A stretch of 64,000 bases of DNA from Turicibacter sanguinis (GTDB taxonomy: Bacteria; Bacillota_I; Bacilli_A; MOL361; Turicibacteraceae): positions 981,501 to 1,045,500 of the forward strand of contig NZ_CP053187.1 in NCBI RefSeq assembly GCF_013046825.1, written 5' to 3'. The translations under genes were made by a program, and so were the position numbers. The notes beneath the pieces were generated by a model. That model was not told the origin of the DNA, made no database searches, and worked only from the letters and a program-made list of their open reading frames with translations. Below, in pieces: positions 50,585-59,671 of this stretch. Numbering within the stretch: the stretch's first letter is position 1; every line of letters begins with the position of its first letter.

Positions 50585-52462
50585 TTAATTAATTTTTTTA
50601 AATTTCCCTGACTCTAAATAAACCATTAAGATTGAAATATCCGCCGGATTAACTCCCGAAATACGAGTTGCTTGTCCAATTGTTAATGGACGAATATCTT
50701 TTAGTTTTTGTTTTGCTTCGATCGCTAAGTTTGGAACATCATCATAATCAATGTAGTCTGGAATTTTCTTTTCTTCAACTTTATGAAGTTTTTCAACTTG
50801 TTGTAAAGCCTTATTAATATATCCTTCGTATTTAACTTGAATTTCAACCTGCTCAATGACTTCTTCAGAAATTGATTCATTTTTTTCTTCAATTAAACTG
50901 TGGATATGTTGATAAGTAATCTCTGGACGTTTTAAAAGTTCAAGAGCTGTAATCCCATCTTTTAAAGGAGATGAAGGAATACTTTCTAAATATTCATTCG
51001 TATTTCCTTTTGGAGTAATTTTAATTTGAGATAAGCGTTCTTTTTCAGCTTCAATTTGAGCTTTTTTATCTAAAAAGGCTGCATATTTTTCTTCATTAAT
51101 TAAACCAACTTGATGTCCATATTCGCGTAAACGTAAATCTGCATTATCATGGCGTAATAATAAGCGATATTCTGCACGAGATGTTAATAAACGATAAGGT
51201 TCTAACGTTCCTTTCGTCACTAAATCATCAATTAATACCCCAATATAAGCTTCACTACGTTTTAAAATTAATGGATCTTTCCCTTGTACTCGAAGTGCCG
51301 CATTAATTCCGGCCATAATTCCTTGCCCTGCTGCTTCTTCATATCCACTTGTTCCGTTAATTTGACCTGCACTATATAAATTTTTAACTAATTTAGTTTC
51401 AAGTGACGGCCATAATTGAACAGGTTTAATTGCATCATACTCAATGGCATAAGCATAACGCACAATACGACAATTTTCTAACCCTGCAATCGTACGAATC
51501 ATTTTCTCTTGTACGTCTCTTGGTAAACTACTCGAGAACCCTTGAACATAAATTTCATCGATGTGCTTACTTTCAGGTTCTAAGAAGATTTGGTGACGTG
51601 GTTTATCGTTAAAACGAACCACTTTATCTTCAATTGATGGACAGTAACGAGGTCCAACCCCTTCAACAACTCCTGAATACATTGAAGAACGTGTTAAGTT
51701 ATCCATAATAATTTGGTGTGTATCACCACTTGTATAAGTTAAATAACATGGCACTTGATCCTCAAGTGGTAAATGTTCTTTTGTATCAAAACTAAACGCA
51801 CGAACAACATCATCGCCAGGTTGAATTTCTGTTTTAGAAAAATCAACACTATCTGTTGCAACACGAGGCGGTGTTCCAGTTTTTAATCGGAATAGCTCAA
51901 ATCCTAAATCTTTTAGACTTTGAGATAATCCTAACGAAGTTTTAGCACCATCAGGTCCACTTAATGTAATCTCATCACTGATCATGACTTTAGAATGCAT
52001 GTAAGTACCTGTTGTTAAAATAACCGTTTTACCAAAAATTTGTTCCCCAGATTCTAAAGTAATTCCTTTAACAGTTCCATCTTCAACAATTAAGTTATCC
52101 ACAATTGCTTCTTTAACATCTAAATTTTCTTGTGAAAGAACTGTTTTTTGCATTTCTTTTGGATAATCAACTTTATCCGCTTGAGCACGAAGTGCTCGAA
52201 CAGCAGGTCCTTTACCTGTGTTTAACATACGCATTTGAATATGCGTCTTATCTGTATTAGCACCCATTTCTCCACCAAGGGCATCGATTTCACGAACAAC
52301 AATCCCTTTCGCTGGACCCCCAATAGCTGGATTACATGGCATATGACCAATACGATTAATATCTCCCGTTACCATTAAAGTTTGGCAACCCATACGTGCC
52401 GGGGCAAGTGCCGCCTCAATTCCGGCATGACCTCCACCAACAACGATTACATCATATATCAT
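50585..52462 (-). CDS. mnmG: tRNA uridine 5-carboxymethylaminomethyl modification enzyme MnmG
   Basis: MnmG (GidA) is the FAD-dependent partner of MnmE for U34 wobble modification. The 625-residue protein begins [22 protein letters not shown] (FAD-binding GxGxxG), has the C-terminal [22 protein letters not shown] signature, and has the usual length. MnmE is encoded on the other side of dnaA (about 59.7-61.0 kb) instead of directly next to it. Confidence 0.97.
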   Translation of the reverse strand: MIYDVIVVGGGHAGIEAALAPARMGCQTLMVTGDINRIGHMPCNPAIGGPAKGIVVREIDALGGEMGANTDKTHIQMRMLNTGKGPAVRALRAQADKVDYPKEMQKTVLSQENLDVKEAIVDNLIVEDGTVKGITLESGEQIFGKTVILTTGTYMHSKVMISDEITLSGPDGAKTSLGLSQSLKDLGFELFRLKTGTPPRVATDSVDFSKTEIQPGDDVVRAFSFDTKEHLPLEDQVPCYLTYTSGDTHQIIMDNLTRSSMYSGVVEGVGPRYCPSIEDKVVRFNDKPRHQIFLEPESKHIDEIYVQGFSSSLPRDVQEKMIRTIAGLENCRIVRYAYAIEYDAIKPVQLWPSLETKLVKNLYSAGQINGTSGYEEAAGQGIMAGINAALRVQGKDPLILKRSEAYIGVLIDDLVTKGTLEPYRLLTSRAEYRLLLRHDNADLRLREYGHQVGLINEEKYAAFLDKKAQIEAEKERLSQIKITPKGNTNEYLESIPSSPLKDGITALELLKRPEITYQHIHSLIEEKNESISEEVIEQVEIQVKYEGYINKALQQVEKLHKVEEKKIPDYIDYDDVPNLAIEAKQKLKDIRPLTIGQATRISGVNPADISILMVYLESGKFKKIN

Positions 52463-52781
52463 ATAAGCTCACTCCTTACAGTAAACATTAAACTTCACAC
52501 TATTCAAAAAGACTATTCTTATTTTACATCTAAAACTCGACAATAAACAATAAAAATAACATTAGTATCACAAATAGTAAACAAATTTCTTTCGTTTTAG
52601 ACAAAATTCTTTAACATCCTTCAATATTTTATGAGAAATTAAATTTGTGGATAAAAAGCAATTATGAATTATTATCATCCAAATATTGTTATTTGATACC
52701 AAATATATCATAATATTGATATCTATGACTTAATCATAAGGCGCATACTTCATGAATTTACATGAAAAGGAGAGAAAAACG
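52463..52781. other. Divergent spacer between mnmG and the ABC exporter
   Basis: This 319-bp AT-rich region must hold promoters for both directions. It has a consensus DnaA box on the minus strand at 52646-52654 and an imperfect dyad ATATCA/TGATAT at 52705-52722 that could be an operator for the transporter genes. Confidence 0.4.
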
Positions 52782-53681
52782 GTGCTAGTTTTAAAAAATG
52801 TAAATAAAGAGTTTCATGATATAAAAGCCGTATCAGACTTAAACCTGCATCTAAAAAAAGGTGAAATCTATGGATTACTCGGGGCAAATGGAGCAGGTAA
52901 AACCACAACATTTAGAATGATTTTAGGACTTTATGATCAAACCTCTGGTGAAATCACTTGGAATGGCCACAAAATCAATGAATCAACAAACGATATCATT
53001 GGGTACTTACCTGAAGAAAGAGCATTGCTACAAAAACTAACCGTTAAAAATCAAGTTTCTTATCTTGCTTTACTAAAAGGTATGAAAGAACAAGAAATTG
53101 ATAAAGAACTTGATTATTGGCTCGAAAAATTTGGAATCATGGAATATAAAAACAAAAAAATTAAAGAACTTTCAAAAGGAAACCAACAAAAAATTCAATT
53201 TATTACCGCCGTTATTCATAAGCCAGAACTTATTATCCTAGATGAACCTTTTACAGGACTTGACCCAATCAATCTTGAAATGATGAAAACAGAAATAATG
53301 AACTTCAAAGAACAAGGTAAAGTGATTATATTCTCCTCTCATCGTATGGAACACATTGAAACATTATGTGATCGACTTACTATTTTGAGAAAAGGTCAAA
53401 CTGTTTTACAAGGTAATCTAAAAGAAATAAAAAAATCATATAATGCTAGAACCATTCTGATTCAAGGAAATTTAACTCTTGATTATTTAAAAGCTATTCC
53501 ACATGTTAATGAAGTCACACGTGTTCAAGATGATTGGTGTTTAAAAATCGATAATAAAGAGTATGTTTCAACAATTTTTAATGCTTTAAAACCTGAGCAT
53601 CATATTGAAAAGTTTCTCGTGTGTGAACCTTCACTACATGAAATTTTCATAGAAAAGGTGGGACAAGCATATGAAGAGTAA
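52782..53681 (+). CDS. ABC transporter ATP-binding protein (NatA-like)
   Basis: The 299-residue ATPase has Walker A GANGAGKTT, signature LSKGNQQKI, Walker B LIILDEPFTGLDP and a C-terminal extension of the drug/sodium exporter type. It energises the permease encoded next, which overlaps it by 11 bp. Start is GTG at 52782, 9 nt from AAGGAG; the frame opens at 52752. It is on the plus strand, opposite to neighbouring origin genes, and so is transcribed against the left-moving replication fork. Confidence 0.9.
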   Translation: MLVLKNVNKEFHDIKAVSDLNLHLKKGEIYGLLGANGAGKTTTFRMILGLYDQTSGEITWNGHKINESTNDIIGYLPEERALLQKLTVKNQVSYLALLKGMKEQEIDKELDYWLEKFGIMEYKNKKIKELSKGNQQKIQFITAVIHKPELIILDEPFTGLDPINLEMMKTEIMNFKEQGKVIIFSSHRMEHIETLCDRLTILRKGQTVLQGNLKEIKKSYNARTILIQGNLTLDYLKAIPHVNEVTRVQDDWCLKIDNKEYVSTIFNALKPEHHIEKFLVCEPSLHEIFIEKVGQAYEE

Positions 53682-54927
53682 ATTTTGGAACTACGTCTTA
53701 TATAACTATCTTCGTAAAATTAAAAGTAAAGCCTTTATTGGATTTAACATCTTCTTAATCATCATCGGCTTTTTAGTGAGTCAACTTGGTAATATCATGA
53801 GTTTCTTTAATGATACTTTTGATTATTCTCAGACAATTTATGTTGTGGACGAAACGAATCAACTTTATTCACAATTTGAAAAAGATTTTAATAGTATTCT
53901 CCCAGATGTCTTACTTGAACAAAGTACAGATTCAACAGATGAACTTAACCAACTCGTCGAAAATAACGACATATCGGCTTACTTCATTATCGATTATGAT
54001 GAAACGAACCTATTATCTGCCACATATGTTGCCAATGATTTCTCCAACAATTCATTCTATACCATTGGTGAACAAATTTTATCAGGGTATAACTCAAAAA
54101 TTGCAATGGAAACTGCCGGTTTAACAGAAGCTCAAACCGAACTTATCCAAAGACCATTTTCTATGAATTTAATTGCACTTGATGAGAAAGCTCAATCAGC
54201 AGAAGAATCATTAGGGAGCATGGGAATTGCCTATATCTCAATCATCTTAATTTTCTTATTCTCATACATGTACTCAGTGTATGCAGGTCAAGAAATCATG
54301 GAAGAAAAAACATCACGTGTTATGGAAATTATCATTACTTCAATTTCTCCAATCAAACAGCTTTACGGAAAAATTGTGTATAACAGCTTCTATGCTTTAA
54401 CACAACTCGCTATCTTTATGGTGCTATTTACAATCTCCATTCAATCGATGATGAAAAACCTCCCAGAAGATGTTATGAATACCGTCTCAATGGTGATATC
54501 ACCTGATAAAGCTCGAATTATTATTTACCTAATTATCTTTGCAATTGTCGCTTACCTCGTTTATCTCGTTAGTGTCTTAATCTTAAGCTCAATCATTAGT
54601 TCCGTAGAAGAATATCAAATTGCTATTTCACCAATTATGGTCATTGGACTTGTTTCTTTCTACATTGGAATTTTTGGAATGACTTCACCCGAAGCGCCAT
54701 TTATCAAAGTCATGTCTATGATTCCATTTGTTTCTCCTTACATTATGCCACTTCGAATCGCGACCATGACTGTTTCAACGCCAATGATTTGGTTATCAAT
54801 TGGACTCAATCTACTAGTTATCATCATTATTCTAACCTTCGGATCACGAGTTTATAAAAATGGTGTTTTAAACTACTCGGGAGATTCAGTCATCAAAAAA
54901 TTCATGCAATCAGTAAAAAAATCTTAA
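53671..54927 (+). CDS. ABC-2 type permease (NatB-like)
   Basis: The 418-residue protein has one N-terminal transmembrane helix, an extracellular loop of about 130 residues, and five or six C-terminal transmembrane helices. It has the family segment YAGQEIMEEKTSRVMEIIIT. With the overlapping ATPase it forms a NatAB-type exporter (sodium or small hydrophobic compounds; substrate unknown). A bidirectional terminator separates it from the dnaN region. Confidence 0.9.
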   Translation: MKSKFWNYVLYNYLRKIKSKAFIGFNIFLIIIGFLVSQLGNIMSFFNDTFDYSQTIYVVDETNQLYSQFEKDFNSILPDVLLEQSTDSTDELNQLVENNDISAYFIIDYDETNLLSATYVANDFSNNSFYTIGEQILSGYNSKIAMETAGLTEAQTELIQRPFSMNLIALDEKAQSAEESLGSMGIAYISIILIFLFSYMYSVYAGQEIMEEKTSRVMEIIITSISPIKQLYGKIVYNSFYALTQLAIFMVLFTISIQSMMKNLPEDVMNTVSMVISPDKARIIIYLIIFAIVAYLVYLVSVLILSSIISSVEEYQIAISPIMVIGLVSFYIGIFGMTSPEAPFIKVMSMIPFVSPYIMPLRIATMTVSTPMIWLSIGLNLLVIIIILTFGSRVYKNGVLNYSGDSVIKKFMQSVKKS

Positions 54928-54928
54928 T

Positions 54929-54968
54929 AAAAAAACGGTGGGAAACTTTATTTCCTACCGTTTTTTTT
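54929..54968. terminator. Bidirectional terminator after the ABC exporter
   Basis: AAAAACGGT, a bulge, GGAAA and the complement form a stem with A and T runs. Confidence 0.85.
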
Positions 54969-54984
54969 ATTCTCTTATCTAACT

Positions 54985-55160
54985 CTTTTAATTTATCCAC
55001 ATTATCCACAGGCAAAATAGTATCTTTTTTTCGACTATATTTAATATTTTCTTCTAATTTTGTGATAATACCAATGTAAAATCATACTTTTTTCTATCTA
55101 AAAAAATCGGAAAATATCGTTTTCAAATCTGTGAACAACTCTAAAAGTTATCCACAACTT
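54985..55160. promoter_or_regulatory. DnaA-box cluster downstream of dnaN
   Basis: Perfect DnaA boxes lie at 54993-55001, 55002-55010 (tandem, no gap) and 55148-55156, with a TTGTGGACAA inverted partner directly after the last one. This lies between the ABC exporter and dnaN and probably belongs to the origin. Confidence 0.7.
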
Positions 55161-55170
55161 GTGGACAAAC

Positions 55171-55206
55171 AAAAAAAGATTAGTGACAAAATGTCACTAA
55201 TCTTTT
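55171..55206 (-). terminator. Terminator after dnaN
   Basis: AAAAGATTAGTGACA pairs with TGTCACTAATCTTTT around a short loop. Confidence 0.88.
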
Positions 55207-55211
55207 AAATA

Positions 55212-56348
55212 CTATTCCATACGTACTGGGACAATTAATTGAATTGTTGTCTCATCGTATTTATCTCTTAAAACAAATGGACGCATATCTCCATTGAAAC
55301 TCATGATAACATCTGAATTATTAATTGCTTTTAATGCATCGATAATAAATAGTGCACTACATGCAATACGTAATTCTCCACCCGAAATCATTTCTACTTG
55401 AACTTCTTCTTCAACTTTTCCGACTTCAGGAGATTGAGCTGTAATTAATAACTTACTTTCTTCAGGTAAAATATTTAATTTAACGACATTAGATACTTGA
55501 TCACGAGCAATTAAAGCAGCACGATCAAATGCATTTAATAATTCATGATAATTTGCTTTAATTTCAATTCCGAATGTTGTAGGAACAAATTCTTTTGTTT
55601 CTGGATAAATTCCATCTAATAAACGTGATTGGAATGAAATATTTCCAATTTGGAATAAAATTTGATTATTTGCTAAATAGATATCTACCGAGTTATGTGA
55701 ATCATCTAAAATTTTTGATAACTCGATTAAACTACGTCCTGGAATAACGATATTAAATGAATCATGTAATTTATTTAATGGAACTGTCTTTTTAGATAAA
55801 CGGAAACTATCTGTGGCAACACACATTAACTCATCTGCATCATAGCGGAAGTTAACCCCTGTTAACACAGGACGATTTTCACTATTTGCTGTTGAAAATA
55901 CCGTTTGACGAATAATTGTTTTTAGTAATTGTTTTTCCATGTGAATAGGATCATCATTTTTAATTAACTCAATGTTTGGATATTGAGTAACATCAAATCC
56001 ATTTAATGTGTATTCACTTCGTCCACATTTAATTGTGACATAGTTTCCTTCAAATGTACTAATTTCAATTGTATCTCCATTTAATTTTTTAATAATTTCA
56101 ATAAAATATTTTCCTGGGATAATAATTGAACCTACAGCATCAATTTGGATTACTTGTGTATCATTTACTTCTAACGGTAAAAATGTATTAATCGTAATAT
56201 CTGAATCACTTGTTGTTAAATAAAGACCTTCATCTGATACAACAAATTTAATACCCGTCAACACTGGTAAAGGTGTTTTAGTCGGGATTGCTTTGCTAAT
56301 GTATGAAAGTTGGGTTAATAACAATTGACGATCAACTTTAATTTTCAA
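55212..56348 (-). CDS. dnaN: DNA polymerase III subunit beta (sliding clamp)
   Basis: The clamp encircles DNA and tethers polymerase III. The 378-residue protein shows three repeats of the clamp fold, with PVLTGIKFVV and PVLTGVNFRYDADEL near the domain starts and the C-terminal QLIVPVRME. I choose TTG 56348 (8 nt from AGGAG) as start because the GTG at 56357 overlaps the Shine-Dalgarno; the product then begins MKIKVDRQLLLTQL, as in relatives. Normally yaaA-recF follow directly; here the ABC exporter region is next. Confidence 0.95.
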   Translation of the reverse strand: MKIKVDRQLLLTQLSYISKAIPTKTPLPVLTGIKFVVSDEGLYLTTSDSDITINTFLPLEVNDTQVIQIDAVGSIIIPGKYFIEIIKKLNGDTIEISTFEGNYVTIKCGRSEYTLNGFDVTQYPNIELIKNDDPIHMEKQLLKTIIRQTVFSTANSENRPVLTGVNFRYDADELMCVATDSFRLSKKTVPLNKLHDSFNIVIPGRSLIELSKILDDSHNSVDIYLANNQILFQIGNISFQSRLLDGIYPETKEFVPTTFGIEIKANYHELLNAFDRAALIARDQVSNVVKLNILPEESKLLITAQSPEVGKVEEEVQVEMISGGELRIACSALFIIDALKAINNSDVIMSFNGDMRPFVLRDKYDETTIQLIVPVRME

Positions 56349-56359
56349 ATTAATCACTC

Positions 56360-56511
56360 CTATATAATTATATATTATATCTTTTTATAACCATTTTAGT
56401 AATAATGTTTGTGAATATAGGGGATAATGTCTAAAAACATCCTCCTGTAGGTGTTTTTAGTTGTGGATAACTTGTGGACAGTTCATACTTTAATGTCGAA
56501 TCTTATCCATA
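56360..56511. promoter_or_regulatory. Origin unwinding module between dnaA and dnaN
   Basis: On the minus strand, going away from dnaA, the spacer has a near-consensus box at 56503-56511 and a perfect DnaA box at 56462-56470. A hairpin (56431-56460) and two weaker boxes (near 56418-56430 and 56410-56418) follow. Next comes a DnaA-trio-like run ATTATTACTA (about 56397-56406), then an AT-rich stretch (56360-56390). This is the Bacillus order of boxes, trios and unwinding element. Confidence 0.7.
56431..56460 (-). terminator. Hairpin between dnaA and dnaN
   Basis: CTAAAAACA pairs with TGTTTTTAG, extended by CCT/AGG with a one-base mismatch, around 5 nt. No further T run follows, so it may be an attenuating terminator or part of the origin structure. 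Confidence 0.5.
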
Positions 56512-56525
56512 AGCCTGTTTATAAA

Positions 56526-57872
56526 TTAAGATAGAGCCTGTTTTAAATCATTAATAGCTTTCTTTAATTCAGCACTCTCTTTTAACTCTTTTTCAATCTT
56601 CTCACAACCATGCATGATTGTCGTATGATCGCGTCCACTAAAAGCTTCCCCGATTTTTGGGAATGAACTTCCTGTTAGTTCCCTTGTTAAGAACATGGCC
56701 ACTTGCCTTGCATAAGCAATATTTTTCTTACGTTTTTTCGATAAAATATCAGCAACTGATACATCGTAGTATGCGCCAACTTCTTTTATAATGTTATTCA
56801 CATCAATTTTTGAATTTTTTTGTTCTGCTTTAAATAAATCTCTTAACGCTTCGTTCGCTAATTCAATAGTGAAATCTGAATTATTAATTGTAGCATAGAA
56901 AATTAAACGTTTCAATGCACCCTCAAGCGTACGAACATTGCTATTAAACTTACTTGCAATAAACTCTAAAACTTCTTCTGGGAACTCATCAAGATTAATG
57001 TTTTCCCCAGCTAATTTTTTCTTCATAATTTCAATTCTTGTTTGCGTATCAGGGATTTGAATATCTGCTTGTAATCCCCATTCAAATCGAGAAGTTAAAC
57101 GATCCATAATATCCTTTAAATCAGATGCTGGACGATCCGATGTGATAACAATTTGCTTATTATTATTGTATAGCTCATTAAACGTGTTGAAGAACTCAGT
57201 TTGAGTTTGTTCTTTTTTAGATAAGAATTGAATATCGTCAATTAATAAAACATCAATATTTCGATATTTTTCTTTAAATGCTTCAAAATTATTATCTAAT
57301 GTTGCGTGACGATAATCATCAATAAATTTTTCTGAGGTACAGTATAAAATTCTTGATGATGGATTATCATCTAAAATAAAATTCCCGATGGCTTGCATTA
57401 AATGTGTCTTTCCAAGTCCTACCCCACCAAAAATATACAGTGGATTGGCAACCTCTCCAGGACGTTCCGCTACCTGAAGAGCAATCATATACGCTAAACG
57501 ATTGCTTTTCCCCGCAACAAAGCGATCAAATGTATAAGTTGTATTTAAATTCCCTCTATAATATTTTGGAAGATTTGGATCCGGTTTTGTTAAATCAAAT
57601 GCTTGCTGATCATTTTTTACATAGTCATTTGTAATAAATTTAACATCATAATTAAATCCGGATACTTCGGCAATCATTTCCACAAGTTCTTTTAAATAAA
57701 ATTTATCTAGCATAAATTGTTCATGGTTATTTTGAACAATCACATACATTTTATTATTCTTTACTTTATATACTTTTTTGGGAGTGCTAAAAAACATATC
57801 AAATGATTGTTGAGAAATATTAGATTTCAGTCGGTTGATAGCATCATCCCATATTCGTTGATATTTTTCCAC
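56526..57872 (-). CDS. dnaA: Chromosomal replication initiator protein DnaA
   Basis: DnaA binds DnaA boxes and opens the origin. The 448-residue protein has domain I (1-80; IWDDAINRLKSNISQQSFDMFF), AAA+ domain III with Walker A GGVGLGKTHLM (about 149-159) and LLIDDIQFLSKK, and domain IV with the box-recognition GRDHTTIMHGCEKI near 415. I choose GTG at 57872 (8 nt from GATGAGG) since the product then begins MEKYQRIWD as in relatives; earlier GTG codons at 57881 and 57875 are closer to the Shine-Dalgarno. It is divergent from rpmH. Confidence 0.97.
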   Translation of the reverse strand: MEKYQRIWDDAINRLKSNISQQSFDMFFSTPKKVYKVKNNKMYVIVQNNHEQFMLDKFYLKELVEMIAEVSGFNYDVKFITNDYVKNDQQAFDLTKPDPNLPKYYRGNLNTTYTFDRFVAGKSNRLAYMIALQVAERPGEVANPLYIFGGVGLGKTHLMQAIGNFILDDNPSSRILYCTSEKFIDDYRHATLDNNFEAFKEKYRNIDVLLIDDIQFLSKKEQTQTEFFNTFNELYNNNKQIVITSDRPASDLKDIMDRLTSRFEWGLQADIQIPDTQTRIEIMKKKLAGENINLDEFPEEVLEFIASKFNSNVRTLEGALKRLIFYATINNSDFTIELANEALRDLFKAEQKNSKIDVNNIIKEVGAYYDVSVADILSKKRKKNIAYARQVAMFLTRELTGSSFPKIGEAFSGRDHTTIMHGCEKIEKELKESAELKKAINDLKQALS

Positions 57873-58290
57873 CACATACACCTCATCCGAAAGTCTCTTC
57901 TATCAACATTATAGCATAACCAAAACTTAAAAAAGTCCACAATGTGTAAAAAATCAACAAAAAGTTATAAACAACCTTGTGGATATGTGCTTTTCTTCAA
58001 CAATCTGCAACACTTTTCGACAATGTGCAGTGGATAACCACAAGCTAAAAAGCCTGTAACACCAATGTTTTCGTCATTTATCCCCAATATCCACAGAGTA
58101 AGGTATAAACAACGTGTCGAATTGTGAATAATATTGTGGAATACTTTTTAATTCTATCGTCTAAGTAAAATCTATTCACATGTCCACAGTAGACGACACG
58201 ATATCCAAAAAGTAATCATTGACTTTACAGTTTAGATTGACTATAATATTGAATTATGCTATGGTATAAAACTCTTAGGAGGTGTTATAG
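57873..58290. promoter_or_regulatory. oriC DnaA-box cluster upstream of dnaA (dnaA-rpmH)
   Basis: The 418-bp divergent spacer holds at least six one-mismatch DnaA boxes, including TGTGGATAT near 57979, CAGTGGATAA near 58028, TTATCCCCA at 58078-58086, ATATCCACA at 58087-58095 and TGTGAATAA near 58122. I see no long AT-rich unwinding element or trio run here. It resembles the upstream half of a bipartite Bacillus oriC and also contains dnaA and rpmH promoters. Confidence 0.75.
58219..58247 (+). promoter_or_regulatory. rpmH promoter
   Basis: TTGACT and TATAAT are separated by exactly 17 bp, about 44 bp before the rpmH start. Confidence 0.88.
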
Positions 58291-58425
58291 ATGAAACGTA
58301 CTTGGCAACCAAACAAACGTAAACGTGCAAAAACTCATGGTTTCCGCGCTCGTATGGCAACACCAGGAGGACGCAATGTTTTAGCTCGTCGTCGTAAAAA
58401 AGGTAGAAAAGTGTTATGCGCATAA
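58291..58425 (+). CDS. rpmH: 50S ribosomal protein L34
   Basis: This 44-residue, strongly basic ribosomal protein was read directly from the sequence: [18 protein letters not shown] at the start and [19 protein letters not shown] in the middle. It ends KVLCA, where most homologues have KVLSA, a harmless-looking Ser-to-Cys change. The ribosome binding site AGGAGG lies 9 nt before the ATG. A hairpin follows before rnpA. Confidence 0.98.
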   Translation: MKRTWQPNKRKRAKTHGFRARMATPGGRNVLARRRKKGRKVLCA

Positions 58426-58450
58426 GACCACTCTTTATAGTGGTCTTTTT
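58424..58450 (+). terminator. Attenuator-like terminator between rpmH and rnpA
   Basis: AAGACCACT pairs with AGTGGTCTT, followed by TTTTTACT. It is placed to reduce rnpA expression relative to L34. Confidence 0.8.
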
Positions 58451-58477
58451 ACTAGCTAAAAAAATATAGCGGGTGAG

Positions 58478-58822
58478 ATGATGCAAAAAAATTATCGAAT
58501 CAAAAAAAGTAGTGAAATTGAACAAGTCATGAAAAATGGACGTTCAAAAGCTAATCCTTATTTCATTGTGTATAAATATAAAAAAACAGACAATGAAAAC
58601 TTCAGAATTGCAATCTCAGTTGGAAAAAAAATCGGAAATGCGGTAGAACGAAATAAAGTTAAACGATATATCCGAAACGTCACAACTGAACACAAACAAA
58701 CAATAGATTCTAACTATGATTACTTTGTAATCGCCCGTAAAGGCGTAAAAGAATTAGATTACGTATCATTTAAAGAAAAATTAGAGCAACTTTATAAAAA
58801 AATGGATATCATTCCAAAATAA
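58478..58822 (+). CDS. rnpA: Ribonuclease P protein component
   Basis: RnpA binds the RNase P RNA and helps process pre-tRNA 5' ends. The 114-residue protein starts MQKNYRIKKSSEIEQVMKN (or with an extra Met), has the RNR-like motif AVERNKVKRYIRNV and the DYFVIARKG strand. It follows rpmH as in most bacteria; here jag rather than yidC comes next. Confidence 0.95.
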   Translation: MMQKNYRIKKSSEIEQVMKNGRSKANPYFIVYKYKKTDNENFRIAISVGKKIGNAVERNKVKRYIRNVTTEHKQTIDSNYDYFVIARKGVKELDYVSFKEKLEQLYKKMDIIPK

Positions 58823-58941
58823 TATAGATTAAAATTGTATTAGGATATGACGACCATCTGTGAAATAGATTCCACTAGTCATTGCATAAATTAACCGTTG
58901 GTCGCAAAACTTACTCATACTTAAAAGAAAGAGTGATTTGG

Positions 58942-59553
58942 ATGAAACCGAAAATATTCGAAGGAAAAGTTATGAACGATATCCTCATAGCTGCAAAGAA
59001 TCATTTTCATCAAGACCAACAACAATTGATTATTAATGTGCTAGAGGAGAAAAAAGGAATCTTTGGACTAGGTGCTTATATAAAAGCAGAAGTCTCTTTA
59101 AATCTTGATCCAATTGAAGAAGGAAAAAAATATCTTCTCCAATTATTAAATGATTTCAATTTAACAGGAACAGTCGAGATAATACCTAGCAAACAATCTA
59201 TAACTTTTAATGTAAATAGTGATAATAATGGACTTATTATCGGCCGTGAAGGAAAAACACTTCAAAGCATTCAAGTTTTAACAAGCCAAGTTGTAAATCA
59301 ATATACCAATAAACATTTAAAAGTCCTTGTGGATATCGGCTCTTATAAGGAAAATCAAATTAAAAAATTAGAAGCTCTTGCTAAGAAAACCGCAAAAGAA
59401 GTGCTTCACTCAAAGATTGATGCGAAACTTGACCCAATGAATGCTTATGATCGACGTATTATCCATAATACATTATCAGATTGGAAAAACATTCAGACAG
59501 TTTCAAATGGAATCGAGCCTAATCGATATCTTACAATCAAATATAAAGCCTAA
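58942..59553 (+). CDS. jag: RNA-binding protein Jag/KhpB
   Basis: The 203-residue protein has an N-terminal Jag_N domain (1-50), a KH domain with GREGKTLQSIQVL (about 101-113) and an R3H domain at the C-terminus (RRIIH at 171-175). With KhpA it forms an RNA chaperone affecting cell elongation. The gene normally follows yidC, which is absent. I choose the ATG at 58942 because the product then begins MKPKIFEGK as in homologues; the open frame extends back to 58882 without a ribosome binding site. Confidence 0.93.
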   Translation: MKPKIFEGKVMNDILIAAKNHFHQDQQQLIINVLEEKKGIFGLGAYIKAEVSLNLDPIEEGKKYLLQLLNDFNLTGTVEIIPSKQSITFNVNSDNNGLIIGREGKTLQSIQVLTSQVVNQYTNKHLKVLVDIGSYKENQIKKLEALAKKTAKEVLHSKIDAKLDPMNAYDRRIIHNTLSDWKNIQTVSNGIEPNRYLTIKYKA

Positions 59554-59671
59554 TAGACCTCTTAGTGAGGTCTATTTTTAACTTATTGACCTTTTATGCT
59601 ACAATTAAACTAAATTGAATAAAAGCCAGAAAAATCGAACATGATAAACTAACTGCTATGGAGGTGTTTTA

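Noticed and set aside
58259-58525. Minus-strand 88-codon frame over rpmH
   Set aside because: It is antisense to the certain rpmH and rnpA genes and has no ribosome binding site or family resemblance.
58882-58941. Longer N-terminus for jag
   Set aside because: No ribosome binding site, and homologues begin at the MKPKIFEGK position.
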